Made by a program: the position numbers and the translations under genes | Notes under the pieces: generated by a model | Seen by the model: the letters and a program-made list of their open reading frames with translations, nothing else | Told to the model about the DNA's origin: nothing | Databases searched by the model: none | In this document: positions 7,485 through 17,134 of the stretch, in pieces | Layout of the letters: each line of letters begins with the position of its first letter | Numbering within the stretch: the first letter of the stretch is position 1 | Assembly (NCBI GenBank): GCA_021818615.1 | Contig: JAKATT010000177.1 | Location: 1-40,785 of the forward strand | DNA: 40,785 bases | Source: Actinomycetes bacterium | GTDB lineage: Bacteria > Actinomycetota > Acidimicrobiia > Acidimicrobiales > Bog-793 | Reading direction: 5' to 3'

Positions 7485-8935
7485 TGCCCCTGACCAAGGG
7501 AGAAGCCGGGCTGGCCGTCGAAGGTGAAAAGTCCTTCGGTCTTGATAAAGGGTAGGTTTGCCCCTGCCAGACGTCCGAGCAGCGCGATGACGTCCTCGTA
7601 GGACACAGGGCTGCCCGCTTCGCCGGCCTGGAACCGGCACCTCCAATGGTCCACGCAGAAGGTTTCCGGGATGCCACCTGGGTATACCTTTTGGCCCCGA
7701 TTGGTGATCATGACCAGGGCAAGCGGCTCGGCGTTCGCTTCGAGGGCTTTGGCCAGCTCCTCGACGGGTTGCCGAGATTCCACGAACACGTCGATGCCCA
7801 CCAGCTCCTTCCTGGCGAGGGGACGCTCCGAGACTGCAACGGAGATCCGCTCCGAGCTCGACGGGTATCGGACAGGCCTGAGCGTCCTTGGCAACTCGCC
7901 CAGCCGGGCGATCACCGCGTCCGCGAACTCTGAGGTCCCCACTTTCTCGCTCGAGACCTCGGGGTCGTATATGTCATAGGTGTGCACCCCGTCCTCGATG
8001 GTGCGGAGCCACGCGTTGTGGACCCGCTCGGCTGCCTCGCCTTGGCCGATGTGGACGAGCATCTGGACGGCTCCTAGCAACAGGCCAGAAGGGTTCGCTA
8101 CGTTCTGGCCGGCCCGCCTTGGCGCCGATCCGTGGATTGCCTCGAACATGGCGACCTCGCTGCCGATGTTCGCACTTCCTGCGAGACCGACGGACCCGGC
8201 GATCTGTGCAGCGACGTCCGAGAGGATGTCGCCGTAGAGGTTCGGCAGGACGACGACGTCGAAGGCTTCGGGGGTGTCCGCGAGCTTCGCCGCGCCGATG
8301 TCGACGATCCAGTGCTCGGACTCGAGGTCCGGGTACTCGGAGGCCACTTCCTCGAAGACCCGGTGGAACAGCCCGTCGGTCATCTTCATGATGTTGTCCT
8401 TGGTGAAGCAAGTGACCTTCGAGCGTCCGTAGCGGCGGGCATACTCGAACGCGTAACGGACGATCCGCTCGGTGCCGGGCCTAGTGATCAGCTTCAGGCA
8501 CTGGGTGACATCCTCCGTCTGGCGATGCTCGATGCCGCCGTAGAGGTCCTCTTCGTTCTCACGGATGATGACCACGTCCATGCCGGGATGCTTGGTCGCG
8601 ACGAACGGTGAGTACGAAGGGCAGGGCCTCACGTTTGCGAACAAGCCGAACGCCTTTCGGACGGTGACGTTCAGGCTCTTGAAGCCGCCCCCTTGAGGCG
8701 TTGTGATGGGAGCTTTCAGGAAGACCTTGGTCCTACGCAAGGACTCCCAGGCTTCGGGCTCGATGCCGGCAGTGTTGCCAGCCTTGTAGACCGCCTCGCC
8801 GATCTCGATGACCTCCAGGTCCAGATCGGCGCCGCCGGCCGTGATGATGCGAAGGGTAGCTTTCATGATCTCCGGTCCGATGCCGTCGCCGTACGCGACA
8901 GTGATGGGGACTGCCCCAGTGCGGCCAGTGCTCAT
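7481..8935 (-). CDS. icd: isocitrate dehydrogenase, long form with C-terminal extension
   Basis: The protein has 484 residues and catalyses oxidative decarboxylation of isocitrate to 2-oxoglutarate in the TCA cycle. Family motifs include AYGDGIGPEIMKA, the substrate-binding SLNVTVRKAFGLFANVRPC, VVIIRENEEDLYGGIEHRQT, and the metal-binding NLYGDILSDVAAQIAG. The isocitrate/isopropylmalate dehydrogenase core ends near residue 330. An extra C-terminal domain of about 140 residues follows, as in the Thermus/alphaproteobacterial long type. The ATG at 8935 has AAGGAG at good spacing, whereas the ORF-track start is 29 codons too early. It overlaps purK by 4 bp. NADP preference cannot be read with certainty. 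Confidence 0.92.
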   Translation of the reverse strand: MSTGRTGAVPITVAYGDGIGPEIMKATLRIITAGGADLDLEVIEIGEAVYKAGNTAGIEPEAWESLRRTKVFLKAPITTPQGGGFKSLNVTVRKAFGLFANVRPCPSYSPFVATKHPGMDVVIIRENEEDLYGGIEHRQTEDVTQCLKLITRPGTERIVRYAFEYARRYGRSKVTCFTKDNIMKMTDGLFHRVFEEVASEYPDLESEHWIVDIGAAKLADTPEAFDVVVLPNLYGDILSDVAAQIAGSVGLAGSANIGSEVAMFEAIHGSAPRRAGQNVANPSGLLLGAVQMLVHIGQGEAAERVHNAWLRTIEDGVHTYDIYDPEVSSEKVGTSEFADAVIARLGELPRTLRPVRYPSSSERISVAVSERPLARKELVGIDVFVESRQPVEELAKALEANAEPLALVMITNRGQKVYPGGIPETFCVDHWRCRFQAGEAGSPVSYEDVIALLGRLAGANLPFIKTEGLFTFDGQPGFSLGQGQ

Positions 8936-9174
8936 GTCATGCTCCTTGGTCGTGTTGCTGTCAGGCGCCGGGGTGCGGGGTCGGCTGCTCGACCTCCCCA
9001 CGTCGCTCATCATGCGTACCATGTTATACGAATTCTAACTCGTAGGTGAGAGCCGGCACGAACCGTGGCGTGGGCCTGGCAGCCTCTCCCGGAAGTCCAC
9101 CGGAGGCCAGGCCCCAGGGCAGGAACGCTCGGCTCGGACGCTGCGGTGGCGGCTCTTCGGGAACCGCGGTGGAC

Positions 9175-10533
9175 CTACCAGCAAGACAACTGCTCAACTT
9201 CAACCGGACGTCCCAAGATTCGGCGGGCCTCGGCGACGACATAGAGCGATCCGGTGACGACCACGAGATCAGCGGCCGGAGGCGAGCCGACGGCACGGCG
9301 AAGTGCATCCTCGACGCTGGGTACGGCCTCGATGGCGGAGTCAGGTGACGCGACACGGACGATCTCGGCGAGATCAGAGGCAGCACGGGCCCGTGGAGTG
9401 TCCGCCGAGCAGCATACGACCCGGTCACCGGAACGGATTCCGAGTCCGGTCACGATCTCCGCCGCGGGCTTGTCTGCCGACAGGCCGACGATGTAGGTCC
9501 TGCGGCCGGGAGGAAAGGACTCTACGAGGACCGCGGCGAGAGCCCGAGCACCGGCGGGGTTGTGCGCACCGTCGAGCAGGACCGTCGGCTCGGAGCTGAC
9601 GAGCTCGACACGGCCTGGAGCGCGCAGAGCCGGGAGCACTCTTCGCACAATTGGTTCCGGGACCGGTCCAACCGCGCACTCGGCTGCCATCAGCGCGAGG
9701 GAAAGGTTCTCCGCGTGCATGGAGCCTCTGAGCGCGATTGGCACGTCACGGTAGATGGCGGTGGGAGTCCTCAGCGTGATGAGCTGTCCCTCGGGAAGCG
9801 ATGCGCGCCCGGGGACGTCGAAGTCGGTCCCGCGAACCCACAGCGGATCCGGGTGGCGTCGCCTGAAGCAGTCATGAAGCGACGCGTCGATCTCTCCGAG
9901 GATGAGGCCGTACCCAGGGGAGACGATGGTGGCCTCGGCCGCTGCGATCTCGCGTCGCGTGGCACCGAAGAGCTCGGTGTGGTCCAGGTCGACGTTCGTA
10001 AACGCCACGAGAGCGGGCATGGCTGCGGCCGTGGCGTCGTGCTCGCCGCCGAGCCCGACTTCGATGACCGCGAGATCCACCTCCTCCCAGGCGAACCACA
10101 GCATCGCCGCCGCGGTCATGATCTCGAACCAGCTGAGCTCCAAAGACAGTGCCGCCTCGGCCGCTGCGATGCGGCTGAACGCTCGTGCCAGGACCTCGTC
10201 GGGGACCGGGGCACCGTCGACGGCGATGCGCTCGTTGAGCAGATGGAGGTGGGGGCTCGTATAGGTGCCAACTTGGAGGTCCATTGCCTGCACGAGGGCG
10301 GAGGTGGCCCGGGTGACGGTGGTCTTGCCGTTCGTGCCAGCGACGATGACCCTGCGGTAGCGCCGCTGGGGCCGACCGAGCTCATCGAGGACCGCGTCCA
10401 TGACGGCACGGCTAGGCGGGTCACGCCATCCGCGTGGCGGCGCGCCGACACCCAACTCGCGGTTGACGTGGGCTTCGAGCCAGCCCCGCCAGGCTTCCCA
10501 CGAGGGTGGGCCGAACTGGTGCTTGACGTCCAC
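9175..10533 (-). CDS. folC: bifunctional folylpolyglutamate/dihydrofolate synthase
   Basis: The 452-residue protein adds glutamates to (dihydro)folate. It shows the Mur-ligase-like layout: P-loop VAGTNGKTTVTRATSALV at about 64-81, YTSPHLHLLNERIAVDG with the folate-binding omega loop, the family strand VIEVGLGGEHDATA, and the C-terminal linker VLLDGAHNPAGARALA. The P-loop reads GTNGKTT where FolC normally has GTNGKGS. The start is GTG with GGAGGAGG in front. It is divergent from ilvD across 56 bp. The 9023-9174 gap before icd holds a TATAAC-like -10 on the minus strand and no gene. Confidence 0.9.
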   Translation of the reverse strand: MDVKHQFGPPSWEAWRGWLEAHVNRELGVGAPPRGWRDPPSRAVMDAVLDELGRPQRRYRRVIVAGTNGKTTVTRATSALVQAMDLQVGTYTSPHLHLLNERIAVDGAPVPDEVLARAFSRIAAAEAALSLELSWFEIMTAAAMLWFAWEEVDLAVIEVGLGGEHDATAAAMPALVAFTNVDLDHTELFGATRREIAAAEATIVSPGYGLILGEIDASLHDCFRRRHPDPLWVRGTDFDVPGRASLPEGQLITLRTPTAIYRDVPIALRGSMHAENLSLALMAAECAVGPVPEPIVRRVLPALRAPGRVELVSSEPTVLLDGAHNPAGARALAAVLVESFPPGRRTYIVGLSADKPAAEIVTGLGIRSGDRVVCCSADTPRARAASDLAEIVRVASPDSAIEAVPSVEDALRRAVGSPPAADLVVVTGSLYVVAEARRILGRPVEVEQLSCW

Positions 10534-10566
10534 GATCCCGTCCTCCTCCTGACCTGCTTACGAACT

Positions 10567-10581
10567 ACTATTCATGATAGT
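10567..10581. promoter_or_regulatory. imperfect palindrome in the folC-ilvD divergent promoter
   Basis: ACTAT-TCATG-ATAGT lies in the 56-bp gap between the divergent starts of folC and ilvD. The right arm supplies a TGATAGT-like -10 element 9 bp before the ilvD ATG. It may be an operator or simply overlapping -10 elements for the two directions. Confidence 0.35.
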
Positions 10582-10589
10582 CTGCTCGT

Positions 10590-12311
10590 ATGCCGATCGC
10601 TCCGGATCCGACTTGGCGAAGCCGTGAGGTCACCGCCGGTGTGGCGAGGGCCCCGGCCCGGGCGATGCTGCGGGCGGTCGGGTTCGAAGACGGCGACTTC
10701 GACAAGTGTCAGGTGGGGGTTGCTGCCGCAGCGAACGACGTCACGCCGTGCAACATGGGACTGTCGCGACTGGCTTCCGCTGCACGTCGCGGAGCGGTCG
10801 ACGCTGGAGCGGTTGCGCTCGGGTTCTCGACGATTGCCGTGTCCGACGGTATCGCGATGGGACATGCCGGGATGCGGGCTTCCCTGCCGAGCCGGGACCT
10901 CATCGCCGACTCGGTCGAGTGCATGGCCGTCGCCGAGCGCTTCGACGCGCTCGTCACCATTGCCGGCTGCGACAAGAGCCTCCCGGCGATGCTGATGGCG
11001 GCAGCCCGGCTCGACATCCCCACGGTCTTCGTCTACGGCGGTACCAGCATGCCCGGCTCGTACCGGGGTCGCCCTGTCACCGTGCAAGACGTCTTCGAAG
11101 GGGTCGGAGCGGTGAGCGCCGGGCGCATGTCGGTCGAAGTGCTCGAGGAGATCGAGCGCGTGGCCTGCCCGGGGGAGGGGTCGTGCGCAGGCATGTACAC
11201 CGCGAACACCGTGGCCGCCGAGGCTGAGGCACTCGGGATGGCCCTGCCGGGCTCCGCGACGCCCCCGGCGGGCGACCCTCGCCGCGCGGACATCGCCCAT
11301 CGAAGCGGCGCAGCCGCAGTGCACCTCCTAGACGCGGGCATACGCCCGCGCCAGATCCTCACCCGGGACGCGTTCGAGAACGCGATCACGGTCGTGATGG
11401 CCCTTGGCGGCTCCACCAACGCCGTGCTTCACCTGATGGCCATCGCGCATGAAGCCGGAGTGGCTCTCTCGCTCGATGACTTCGATCGGATCGGTCGGCG
11501 GGTCCCCCACCTCGCGGATCTCCGGCCCGGCGGCCGGTACGTGATGACGGACCTCGATCGGGCGGGGGGCGTGCCGATCGTGCTGAAGGCGCTGCTCGAC
11601 GCCGGCCTGCTTCACGGCGAATGCCTGACCGTGACCGGGGCGACCTTGGCGGAGAACCTCACTGCTCTCGGTGTCCCCAGTCCAGACGGCTCGGTCGTCC
11701 GCCCCATCGATCGCCCCTTGCACGAAGAGGGCGGGCTCGCGATCCTTCGCGGCTCGCTCGCTCCGGATGGCGCGGTGGTGAAGGTCGCCGGATTGAACGT
11801 CCGCCGCTTCACCGGCGCGGCACGGGTGTTCGAGGGCGAGGACCCGGCCATGGCCTATGTCCGCTCGGGAGCGCTGCGCCCAGGCGACGTCCTCGTCATT
11901 CGGGGCGAGGGCCCCAGAGGCGGCCCTGGGATGCCCGAGATGCTGGCCGTGACCGCAGCGGTCAACGGGAGCAATCACGGCCAAGACGTCGCCTTGATCA
12001 CCGACGGTCGCTTCTCCGGTGCCACGACCGGGCTGTCCATCGGTCACGTCGCTCCCGAATCCGCTGTCGGCGGGCCCATCGGGCTCGTCGCCGACGGCGA
12101 CCGGATCCTCATCGACGTCGAGGAACGGCGCCTCGACCTCCTGGTCGCCTCGGCGGAGCTCACCCGGCGGCGCGGGCTGTGGCACGCACCGCCTCTCCTG
12201 GGGGGGAACGGCTTCTTGGCGAAGTACGCACGTCTGGTCGGCAGCGCCTCGTACGGTGCCTTGGTGGGCCACGACCACACTGCTCACCCTCAGCTGCCGG
12301 CCGACCCCTAG
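10590..12311 (+). CDS. ilvD: dihydroxy-acid dehydratase IlvD
   Basis: The 573-residue enzyme dehydrates 2,3-dihydroxy acids to 2-keto acids, the shared step of valine, isoleucine and (through pantothenate) CoA synthesis. Iron-sulfur ligands are in place: Cys54 (DVTPCNMG), Cys127 ([11 protein letters not shown]) and Cys199 ([13 protein letters not shown]). Family signatures [16 protein letters not shown] and the C-terminal [21 protein letters not shown] are also present. The length is normal. It stands alone on the plus strand between two minus-strand units, with a promoter immediately upstream. Confidence 0.95.
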   Translation: MPIAPDPTWRSREVTAGVARAPARAMLRAVGFEDGDFDKCQVGVAAAANDVTPCNMGLSRLASAARRGAVDAGAVALGFSTIAVSDGIAMGHAGMRASLPSRDLIADSVECMAVAERFDALVTIAGCDKSLPAMLMAAARLDIPTVFVYGGTSMPGSYRGRPVTVQDVFEGVGAVSAGRMSVEVLEEIERVACPGEGSCAGMYTANTVAAEAEALGMALPGSATPPAGDPRRADIAHRSGAAAVHLLDAGIRPRQILTRDAFENAITVVMALGGSTNAVLHLMAIAHEAGVALSLDDFDRIGRRVPHLADLRPGGRYVMTDLDRAGGVPIVLKALLDAGLLHGECLTVTGATLAENLTALGVPSPDGSVVRPIDRPLHEEGGLAILRGSLAPDGAVVKVAGLNVRRFTGAARVFEGEDPAMAYVRSGALRPGDVLVIRGEGPRGGPGMPEMLAVTAAVNGSNHGQDVALITDGRFSGATTGLSIGHVAPESAVGGPIGLVADGDRILIDVEERRLDLLVASAELTRRRGLWHAPPLLGGNGFLAKYARLVGSASYGALVGHDHTAHPQLPADP

Positions 12312-12394
12312 TTCTTCACGGGAAGGACTCAGCTTGGATGCGTCGTTCCTCGTGCTCGCCGCCGCGTCCCGCAACCGGACCGCCGGGTCGATGG

Positions 12395-13219
12395 TCACGA
12401 GTCGGCGGCGCGTCGGATCCGCTCGAGAATTCGCACCGCCGCGCATGCAGCGCCGAAACCGTTGTCGATGCCCATCACCGTGATGCCCTGAGCGCACGAC
12501 GCGAGCATCCCGAGCAGCGCCATGTGCCCGCGCAGGCTTGACCCGTAGCCGACGCTGGTCGGCACCGCGATGATCGGAGCGCCCGTCAGCCCCCCGACGG
12601 CAGTCGGCAGCGTCCCCTCCATGCCGGCGACGACCACGACCACGTCGACGTCTTGGAGCCGGCCGGCCACGTCGAGCAGGCGGTGCAGACCTGCGACGCC
12701 CACATCGGTGACGAGCTCTGGGTCATAGCCGTAGGCAACGAGCGTCGCTTGGCACTCCTCGGCCACCGTGAGGTCGCCGGTCCCGGCGCTCACGACCACG
12801 ATCCGACCAGAGCGCTTTGGCTGCGCGTTCCAGACGACCGTCGATCCGGCGACATGACCACCGGGATTGCCTGCCAGTGCAGCGGCGATCTGGCCCTCGT
12901 CGGCACGCGTGAGCACAACAGGCGCAGAGACGGGCGACGAGAGGAGGTTGGTGACGATGGCCGCGCACTGATCGGGCGTCTTGCCCGGCCCGTAGACGGC
13001 TTCCGCGAGGCCAGTACGGACCCAGCGGTGATGGTCGATCCGGGCGAACCCGAGATGGCCGAACGGCAAGCGGCGCAGCACGCCTTGAGCATCGGCAGGG
13101 GTCACATCGCCAGCGGCCACCTTCTCGAGGAGCTCGCGAAGATCCGGCCACGGTTCAGGGACTGCGTCGGCAGCTACGTTCGGTCCGGGGCTGCGAGCCC
13201 CATGGGAAGGCGTCGTCAT
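12395..13219 (-). CDS. larB: nickel-pincer cofactor synthesis carboxylase LarB
   Basis: The 274-residue protein resembles LarB, which carboxylates nicotinic acid adenine dinucleotide for the nickel-pincer cofactor of lactate racemase. The N-terminal half has GHLGFARIDHHRWVRTGLAEAVYG; the C-terminal half is PurE-like (VVVSAGTGDLTVAEECQATL, VAGMEGTLPTAVGGL). The start overlaps the alr stop as ATGA. LarC, LarE and LarA are not in this window, so the cofactor pathway would have to be completed elsewhere. LarB homologues are often found alone. It is the last gene of a five-gene overlapping operon. Confidence 0.85.
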   Translation of the reverse strand: MTTPSHGARSPGPNVAADAVPEPWPDLRELLEKVAAGDVTPADAQGVLRRLPFGHLGFARIDHHRWVRTGLAEAVYGPGKTPDQCAAIVTNLLSSPVSAPVVLTRADEGQIAAALAGNPGGHVAGSTVVWNAQPKRSGRIVVVSAGTGDLTVAEECQATLVAYGYDPELVTDVGVAGLHRLLDVAGRLQDVDVVVVVAGMEGTLPTAVGGLTGAPIIAVPTSVGYGSSLRGHMALLGMLASCAQGITVMGIDNGFGAACAAVRILERIRRAADS

Positions 13220-14505
13220 GGGAGGTCCCCAACGTTGACGCGGGGCACCCTCGGGCCGATGCCGCAAACCACCTCGTAGGCGATGGTGCCGGTGAGGGCC
13301 GCCCATTCCCACGCAGTGATCTCCTCGCCGTCCTGGCGCCCGATCAGCACCACCTCTTCGCCAGCCGTCACGGAGCCGCCGCAGCCGGCCGCGACAGGTC
13401 CACAGTCCACGAGGATCTGGTCCATCGTCACCGTGCCAGCGATGGGGTAACGCCGCCCTCGAATGAGCACCTCTCCCCCAGCGGCAGATAGCCCGCGGGG
13501 GACGCCGTCGCCATAGCCGAGCGGGACGGTTGCCACTTCGGACGGCCTGACAAGTTGGTAGCGCAAGCCGTAGGAGAGGCGTTCGCCGGCTGGGAGCGAC
13601 GTCGTGTAGGAGACTCTGGCCTTGAGTGACAGCACCGGGCGTAGAGCCGTTGCGATCCCGCTGTGAGGACCTCGGGAGGGAGCGAGCCCGTAGAGGGCGA
13701 TGCCGCAACGAACCAGATCGTGGTGCGAGGAAGGGTGCCACAGGGCGCCAGCGGAGTTGGCGGCATGCACCAGTCCCGGGTCGAGTCCTGCACCACGGAT
13801 TTGCCTGAGCGCCTCGTCGAAGCAACGCAGCTGGCCGGCCGTATAGGCGTTGGTTGGTTCGTCAGCAACAGCGAGGTCCGTAAAGGTTCCGCCGAGGTGC
13901 AACTCGGGCGTTTCGGCGATCTGTCTGGCCAAGGAGACTGCTTCGCAGGGTGCCGCTCCGGCACGGTGCATACCGGTGTCCACCTTTAGGTGGACCGGGA
14001 AGGGCCCGCCTTGGTGGTCGCTCCGGAGGGCCCGCCGCAGTGCTTCGATCCCGCCGGGCGTGTACACGGCCGGGGTCAGACGGGCGGTGACGACTTCGTT
14101 CATGACTTCTGGCGCCGGTTCGGAGAGTACGAGCACGTCCTCGCTGATGCCGGCACTGCGAAGGGCAAGGCCCTCGTCGACCAGCGCCACCGCCAGCCAG
14201 GCGGCACCTGCCTCCACCGCGGCTCGGGCCACGCTCGACGCTCCGTGCCCATAGCCGTCGGCCTTGACCACGGCACACAGCCGGGCCGGCGCCACCGCGG
14301 CAAGCAGCAGGGCCACGTTGTGGCGCAACGCCGCCAGGTCGACCTCGGCCCACGCCGGCCTGAGCACAGCCGCCCCTGCCCCGCGCGGTGCGGCGTTCAC
14401 CGAGACGGGCACGCCGAGATCCGGCCGCGGTTCCCGGCCTGCGTCGACAGCTACGGCCGAGCCCAAGCCACTGTCCTCGGGGGGCGCCGGGCCGGGCCTG
14501 CTCAC
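13216..14505 (-). CDS. alr: alanine racemase
   Basis: This PLP enzyme of 429 residues interconverts L- and D-alanine for peptidoglycan. The PLP lysine lies in AVVKADGYGHGA (Lys81 with this start). The catalytic tyrosine region, the GYGDGVPRGLS segment and the C-terminal TVTMDQILVDCG are as expected. The GTG at 14505 overlaps the bioD stop and has AAGGAG at ideal spacing. This gives about 50 residues before the usual RPAWAEVDLAAL, a low-complexity Ala/Pro/Gly extension. A later start is possible. Confidence 0.93.
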   Translation of the reverse strand: MSRPGPAPPEDSGLGSAVAVDAGREPRPDLGVPVSVNAAPRGAGAAVLRPAWAEVDLAALRHNVALLLAAVAPARLCAVVKADGYGHGASSVARAAVEAGAAWLAVALVDEGLALRSAGISEDVLVLSEPAPEVMNEVVTARLTPAVYTPGGIEALRRALRSDHQGGPFPVHLKVDTGMHRAGAAPCEAVSLARQIAETPELHLGGTFTDLAVADEPTNAYTAGQLRCFDEALRQIRGAGLDPGLVHAANSAGALWHPSSHHDLVRCGIALYGLAPSRGPHSGIATALRPVLSLKARVSYTTSLPAGERLSYGLRYQLVRPSEVATVPLGYGDGVPRGLSAAGGEVLIRGRRYPIAGTVTMDQILVDCGPVAAGCGGSVTAGEEVVLIGRQDGEEITAWEWAALTGTIAYEVVCGIGPRVPRVNVGDLP

Positions 14506-15230
14506 GAAAGCTCCTTGTGCAACTCGACGAGGACGTGGGCGAGATCCCCGGGCGAGGTCACCGGGTCGATCCCGTCGACGTCGCGCAACCAGGCCAGGTT
14601 GCGACGATGCAGGTCTTGCGTGGCGTCGAACCGGTTCAGTATGACGATGGTGCGCGCCTGGCCAAGCACGCCAACGCACAGCCGGACGGCGTTGATGACG
14701 CCGAGGCCCGCGTCGGCGACGAGCACCACCGCTTCGGGCCCGACCTGCTCGATGAGATCGAGGCAGTCCCCGTCGGTCGCGATCGGCGAGCGGATCCCTC
14801 CGGCTGCCTCGACGAGGCCGACATCGCAGTCACGAGGCCATTCGAGCTCGGCTACGAGGTCAGCCACGCCGAACGGTGTCCTGCCGAGGGCCGCGGCGGC
14901 CATGGGAGGGGCCATCGGCACGGCGAAGTCACGATCGTCTCGGCAGACGGCGTCTGCCTCCTCGCCCGTCGCCGCGGCGAGCACCGCTGCGTCCGTGTCC
15001 GGGTCGCCTGGCTCGTGGGACTGAACCGGCTTGCGCGCTGCGACAACCATACCGGCGTGCCGCAGCTCTTTGGCGACTCTGGCGGCCACCCACGTCTTGC
15101 CGACTTTGGTCGCGGTCCCGGTGACGACAGCTACCAGCGCCGGTCGGTCTCGCCAGGAACTGTCGTGCTTGTGCTTGTGCTTGGGAGCAGCGTCTCTTGC
15201 GGGCATCGATCGTCTCTTTCTCGGACGCAT
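14502..15230 (-). CDS. bioD: BioD-like dethiobiotin synthetase family protein
   Basis: The protein has 242 residues. The P-loop GTATKVGKTWVAARVAKEL, the later ARKPVQSHEPGD, and VEAAGGIRSPIATDGD match dethiobiotin synthetase, which closes the ureido ring of dethiobiotin with CO2 and ATP. The first 25 residues are odd: very basic with a KHKHKH run. The start at 15230 overlaps the tsaC stop (TGATG); an ATG at 15206 has a better ribosome site. No other biotin genes are nearby, and its neighbours are unrelated cell-wall and tRNA-modification genes, so a related amide ligase activity is possible. Confidence 0.8.
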   Translation of the reverse strand: MRPRKRRSMPARDAAPKHKHKHDSSWRDRPALVAVVTGTATKVGKTWVAARVAKELRHAGMVVAARKPVQSHEPGDPDTDAAVLAAATGEEADAVCRDDRDFAVPMAPPMAAAALGRTPFGVADLVAELEWPRDCDVGLVEAAGGIRSPIATDGDCLDLIEQVGPEAVVLVADAGLGVINAVRLCVGVLGQARTIVILNRFDATQDLHRRNLAWLRDVDGIDPVTSPGDLAHVLVELHKELS

Positions 15231-16336
15231 CAGTGGTCGTGATCTCGGTGGTCTGCGGAGACAGGCCGGTGCGCGGCGCGCCGGAGGCGGTCTCTGACGG
15301 CAGCGCCGAGCCCTTCGACAGGGGGTAGTGCCACGACGAGCACGTCCAAGGCCTCGGTATCTGCCTGCCTCATGAAGTGGTAAAGAGAGCGGGCGAAGGC
15401 GGCCATGTCGCCACCTGCGTCCCAGGTCGCTGCAGCCCCCGGCGCCTCGGTCCTCCCCAAGGACAGCACGCCCACCCGTTTGCCCAGGGAGACGAGCTTC
15501 GCTGCTCGTGAAGGCGCCTCGGCAGCCGAGCACAGCTCGAGCGGGGTCGCCGGGGCGTAGTGGGATGCCAGCATGCCCGGTGCACGTACCACCCCACGCG
15601 CGCCGGTCCTCACCTGACGCCCGATCACAGATGCGACGGCTTCTGGGCTCACGCCGCCGGGTCGCAGGATCACCACCTCGTCCCCTTCGAACGCGACGAT
15701 GGTCGACTCGATGCCCACCTCGCACGGACCGCCGTCCACGACCAGACCGACCGAGCCGGCGAGCCCGTCGCACACATGGCGAGCGGTCGTGGGGCTCACG
15801 TGCCCGAAGCGGTTGGCCGACGGGGCAGCAAGCCCTCCGCCGAAGTCTTGGAGGATCCTCTGGATGACCGGATGGGAGGGGATCCGTAGGGCCACCGTGT
15901 CCTGCCCGCCGGTGACCGCGTCGAGGACCGACGGGTGCCGGTCGAGGACCATCGTGAAGGGACCGGGCCAGAACGCCTCGGCCAGGCGGGACGCCTGGAC
16001 AGGGATGTGTCGTGCCCACTCGGCGAGGTTCGCTCCGCTTCGCAGATGCACGATCAACGGATGGTCGCCAGGGCGGCCCTTGGCTGCAAACACTCGCGAA
16101 ACGGCCTCAGGATTGGAGGCGTCGGCGGCGAGGCCGTAGACCGTCTCGGTAGGCACCGCGACCACCTCACCGGCCCGCAGCATGGCGACCGCGAGCCTGA
16201 TCGAGCGGTCGCTGCCGTCGACTACCCGGGGTCCGGCGCCGCAGGGGCTGGCCGCGACGCGCCGTCCGCGCCGCTCCCCACCTGCACCTGCGTCCAAGCG
16301 AGCATCGCTACTGTGCGCTGGTCGATTACCCGTCAT
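15230..16336 (-). CDS. tsaC: L-threonylcarbamoyladenylate synthase (Sua5/TsaC)
   Basis: The protein has 368 residues with an N-terminal YrdC domain and a C-terminal Sua5 domain, the long form. It makes threonylcarbamoyl-AMP for the t6A37 modification of ANN-decoding tRNAs. Motifs are VAVPTETVYGLAADA, the KGRPGDHPLIVH segment, VALRIPSHPV, GGGLAAPSANRFG and the linker RAPGMLASHYAPATPLEL. The ATG at 16336 overlaps the stop of the phosphatase gene. It is part of the overlapping operon with bioD, alr and larB. Confidence 0.92.
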   Translation of the reverse strand: MTGNRPAHSSDARLDAGAGGERRGRRVAASPCGAGPRVVDGSDRSIRLAVAMLRAGEVVAVPTETVYGLAADASNPEAVSRVFAAKGRPGDHPLIVHLRSGANLAEWARHIPVQASRLAEAFWPGPFTMVLDRHPSVLDAVTGGQDTVALRIPSHPVIQRILQDFGGGLAAPSANRFGHVSPTTARHVCDGLAGSVGLVVDGGPCEVGIESTIVAFEGDEVVILRPGGVSPEAVASVIGRQVRTGARGVVRAPGMLASHYAPATPLELCSAAEAPSRAAKLVSLGKRVGVLSLGRTEAPGAAATWDAGGDMAAFARSLYHFMRQADTEALDVLVVALPPVEGLGAAVRDRLRRAAHRPVSADHRDHDH

Positions 16337-16989
16337 GAGCCGGCGCACTCTGCCGCCTCATCGCTCGGGGCCCAGCCTTCGGTCAGTGGCGCGTTGAACT
16401 GCAGCAACGCCGCCTGGTTGCCGGGCAGGACGCGCACCTGGTTGAGGTGGCAGTTGCGCACCGAGGGGAAGCGTCTGCGGTACTCGGCCAGGGGGATCCC
16501 GAGGATGTGGCAGAGCACGAGGCGGATGAGCGAATTGTGGGTCACGACCAAGACCCGCCCCCGCGGGAGCTCGTGGGCGATCTCGCCCAGGCATGCAACG
16601 GCGCGTCGTGACGCGGACCGGGGGTCCTCGCCACCGGGGAGGGGATGCCCCACGGGGTCGGCTTGGAAGGCGTCCGCCTCCCGCGGGAACCGTTGGTGGA
16701 TCTCTCGAGCGGTGAGACCTTCTCCCTGTCCGAAACCGACCTCGTTCAACCTGGAGTCCACGTTCAGCTCCAAGCCGGACGCTTTGGCGCAGGGTCGGGC
16801 GGTCTCCTGGGAGCGCCGAAGCTCCGAGCACCACAGCCCGTCCAGCTTCGCTGCGCCAGCCCAGCGGGCAAGCGCTCGGGCCTGTGCACGACCTTGGCGG
16901 CTGAGCTCGACGTCGCTCCAGCCGGCGTAGCGGTTCTCGAAGTGCCACACCGTTTCCCCGTGACGCACGAGGAACAGGTCGGCCATCAT
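16333..16989 (-). CDS. histidine phosphatase family protein (phosphoglycerate-mutase-like)
   Basis: The protein has 218 residues. The N-terminal FLVRHGETVWHFENRYAGWSD carries the catalytic RHG motif. The second arginine (CSELRRSQETA), the catalytic glutamate region (NEVGFGQGEGLT) and the second histidine (LVVTHNSLIRLVL) are all present, so it should be active. The substrate is not readable; relatives act on alpha-ribazole phosphate, phosphoglycerate or other phosphoesters. GAGGAGG precedes ATG-ATG at 16989/16986. It leads the overlapping operon towards larB. Confidence 0.85.
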   Translation of the reverse strand: MMADLFLVRHGETVWHFENRYAGWSDVELSRQGRAQARALARWAGAAKLDGLWCSELRRSQETARPCAKASGLELNVDSRLNEVGFGQGEGLTAREIHQRFPREADAFQADPVGHPLPGGEDPRSASRRAVACLGEIAHELPRGRVLVVTHNSLIRLVLCHILGIPLAEYRRRFPSVRNCHLNQVRVLPGNQAALLQFNAPLTEGWAPSDEAAECAGS

Positions 16990-17134
16990 CGACCTCCTCT
17001 CTCGTCTGTGGCAGTGACCACGGGCGGGCACGTCTGGCAGTCCTCGGGCCCTACGCTCGCCGACCGTGGGCGTGGCCGCCCGCGCAGACGACCCGCGCCG
17101 CCGTTCACCACACCCTCCCCGCAGATGGTGAAGC

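Noticed and set aside
9562-10995. 477-aa plus-strand ORF across folC and ilvD
   Set aside because: It is antisense to folC and out of frame with ilvD, with no motif and no ribosome site.
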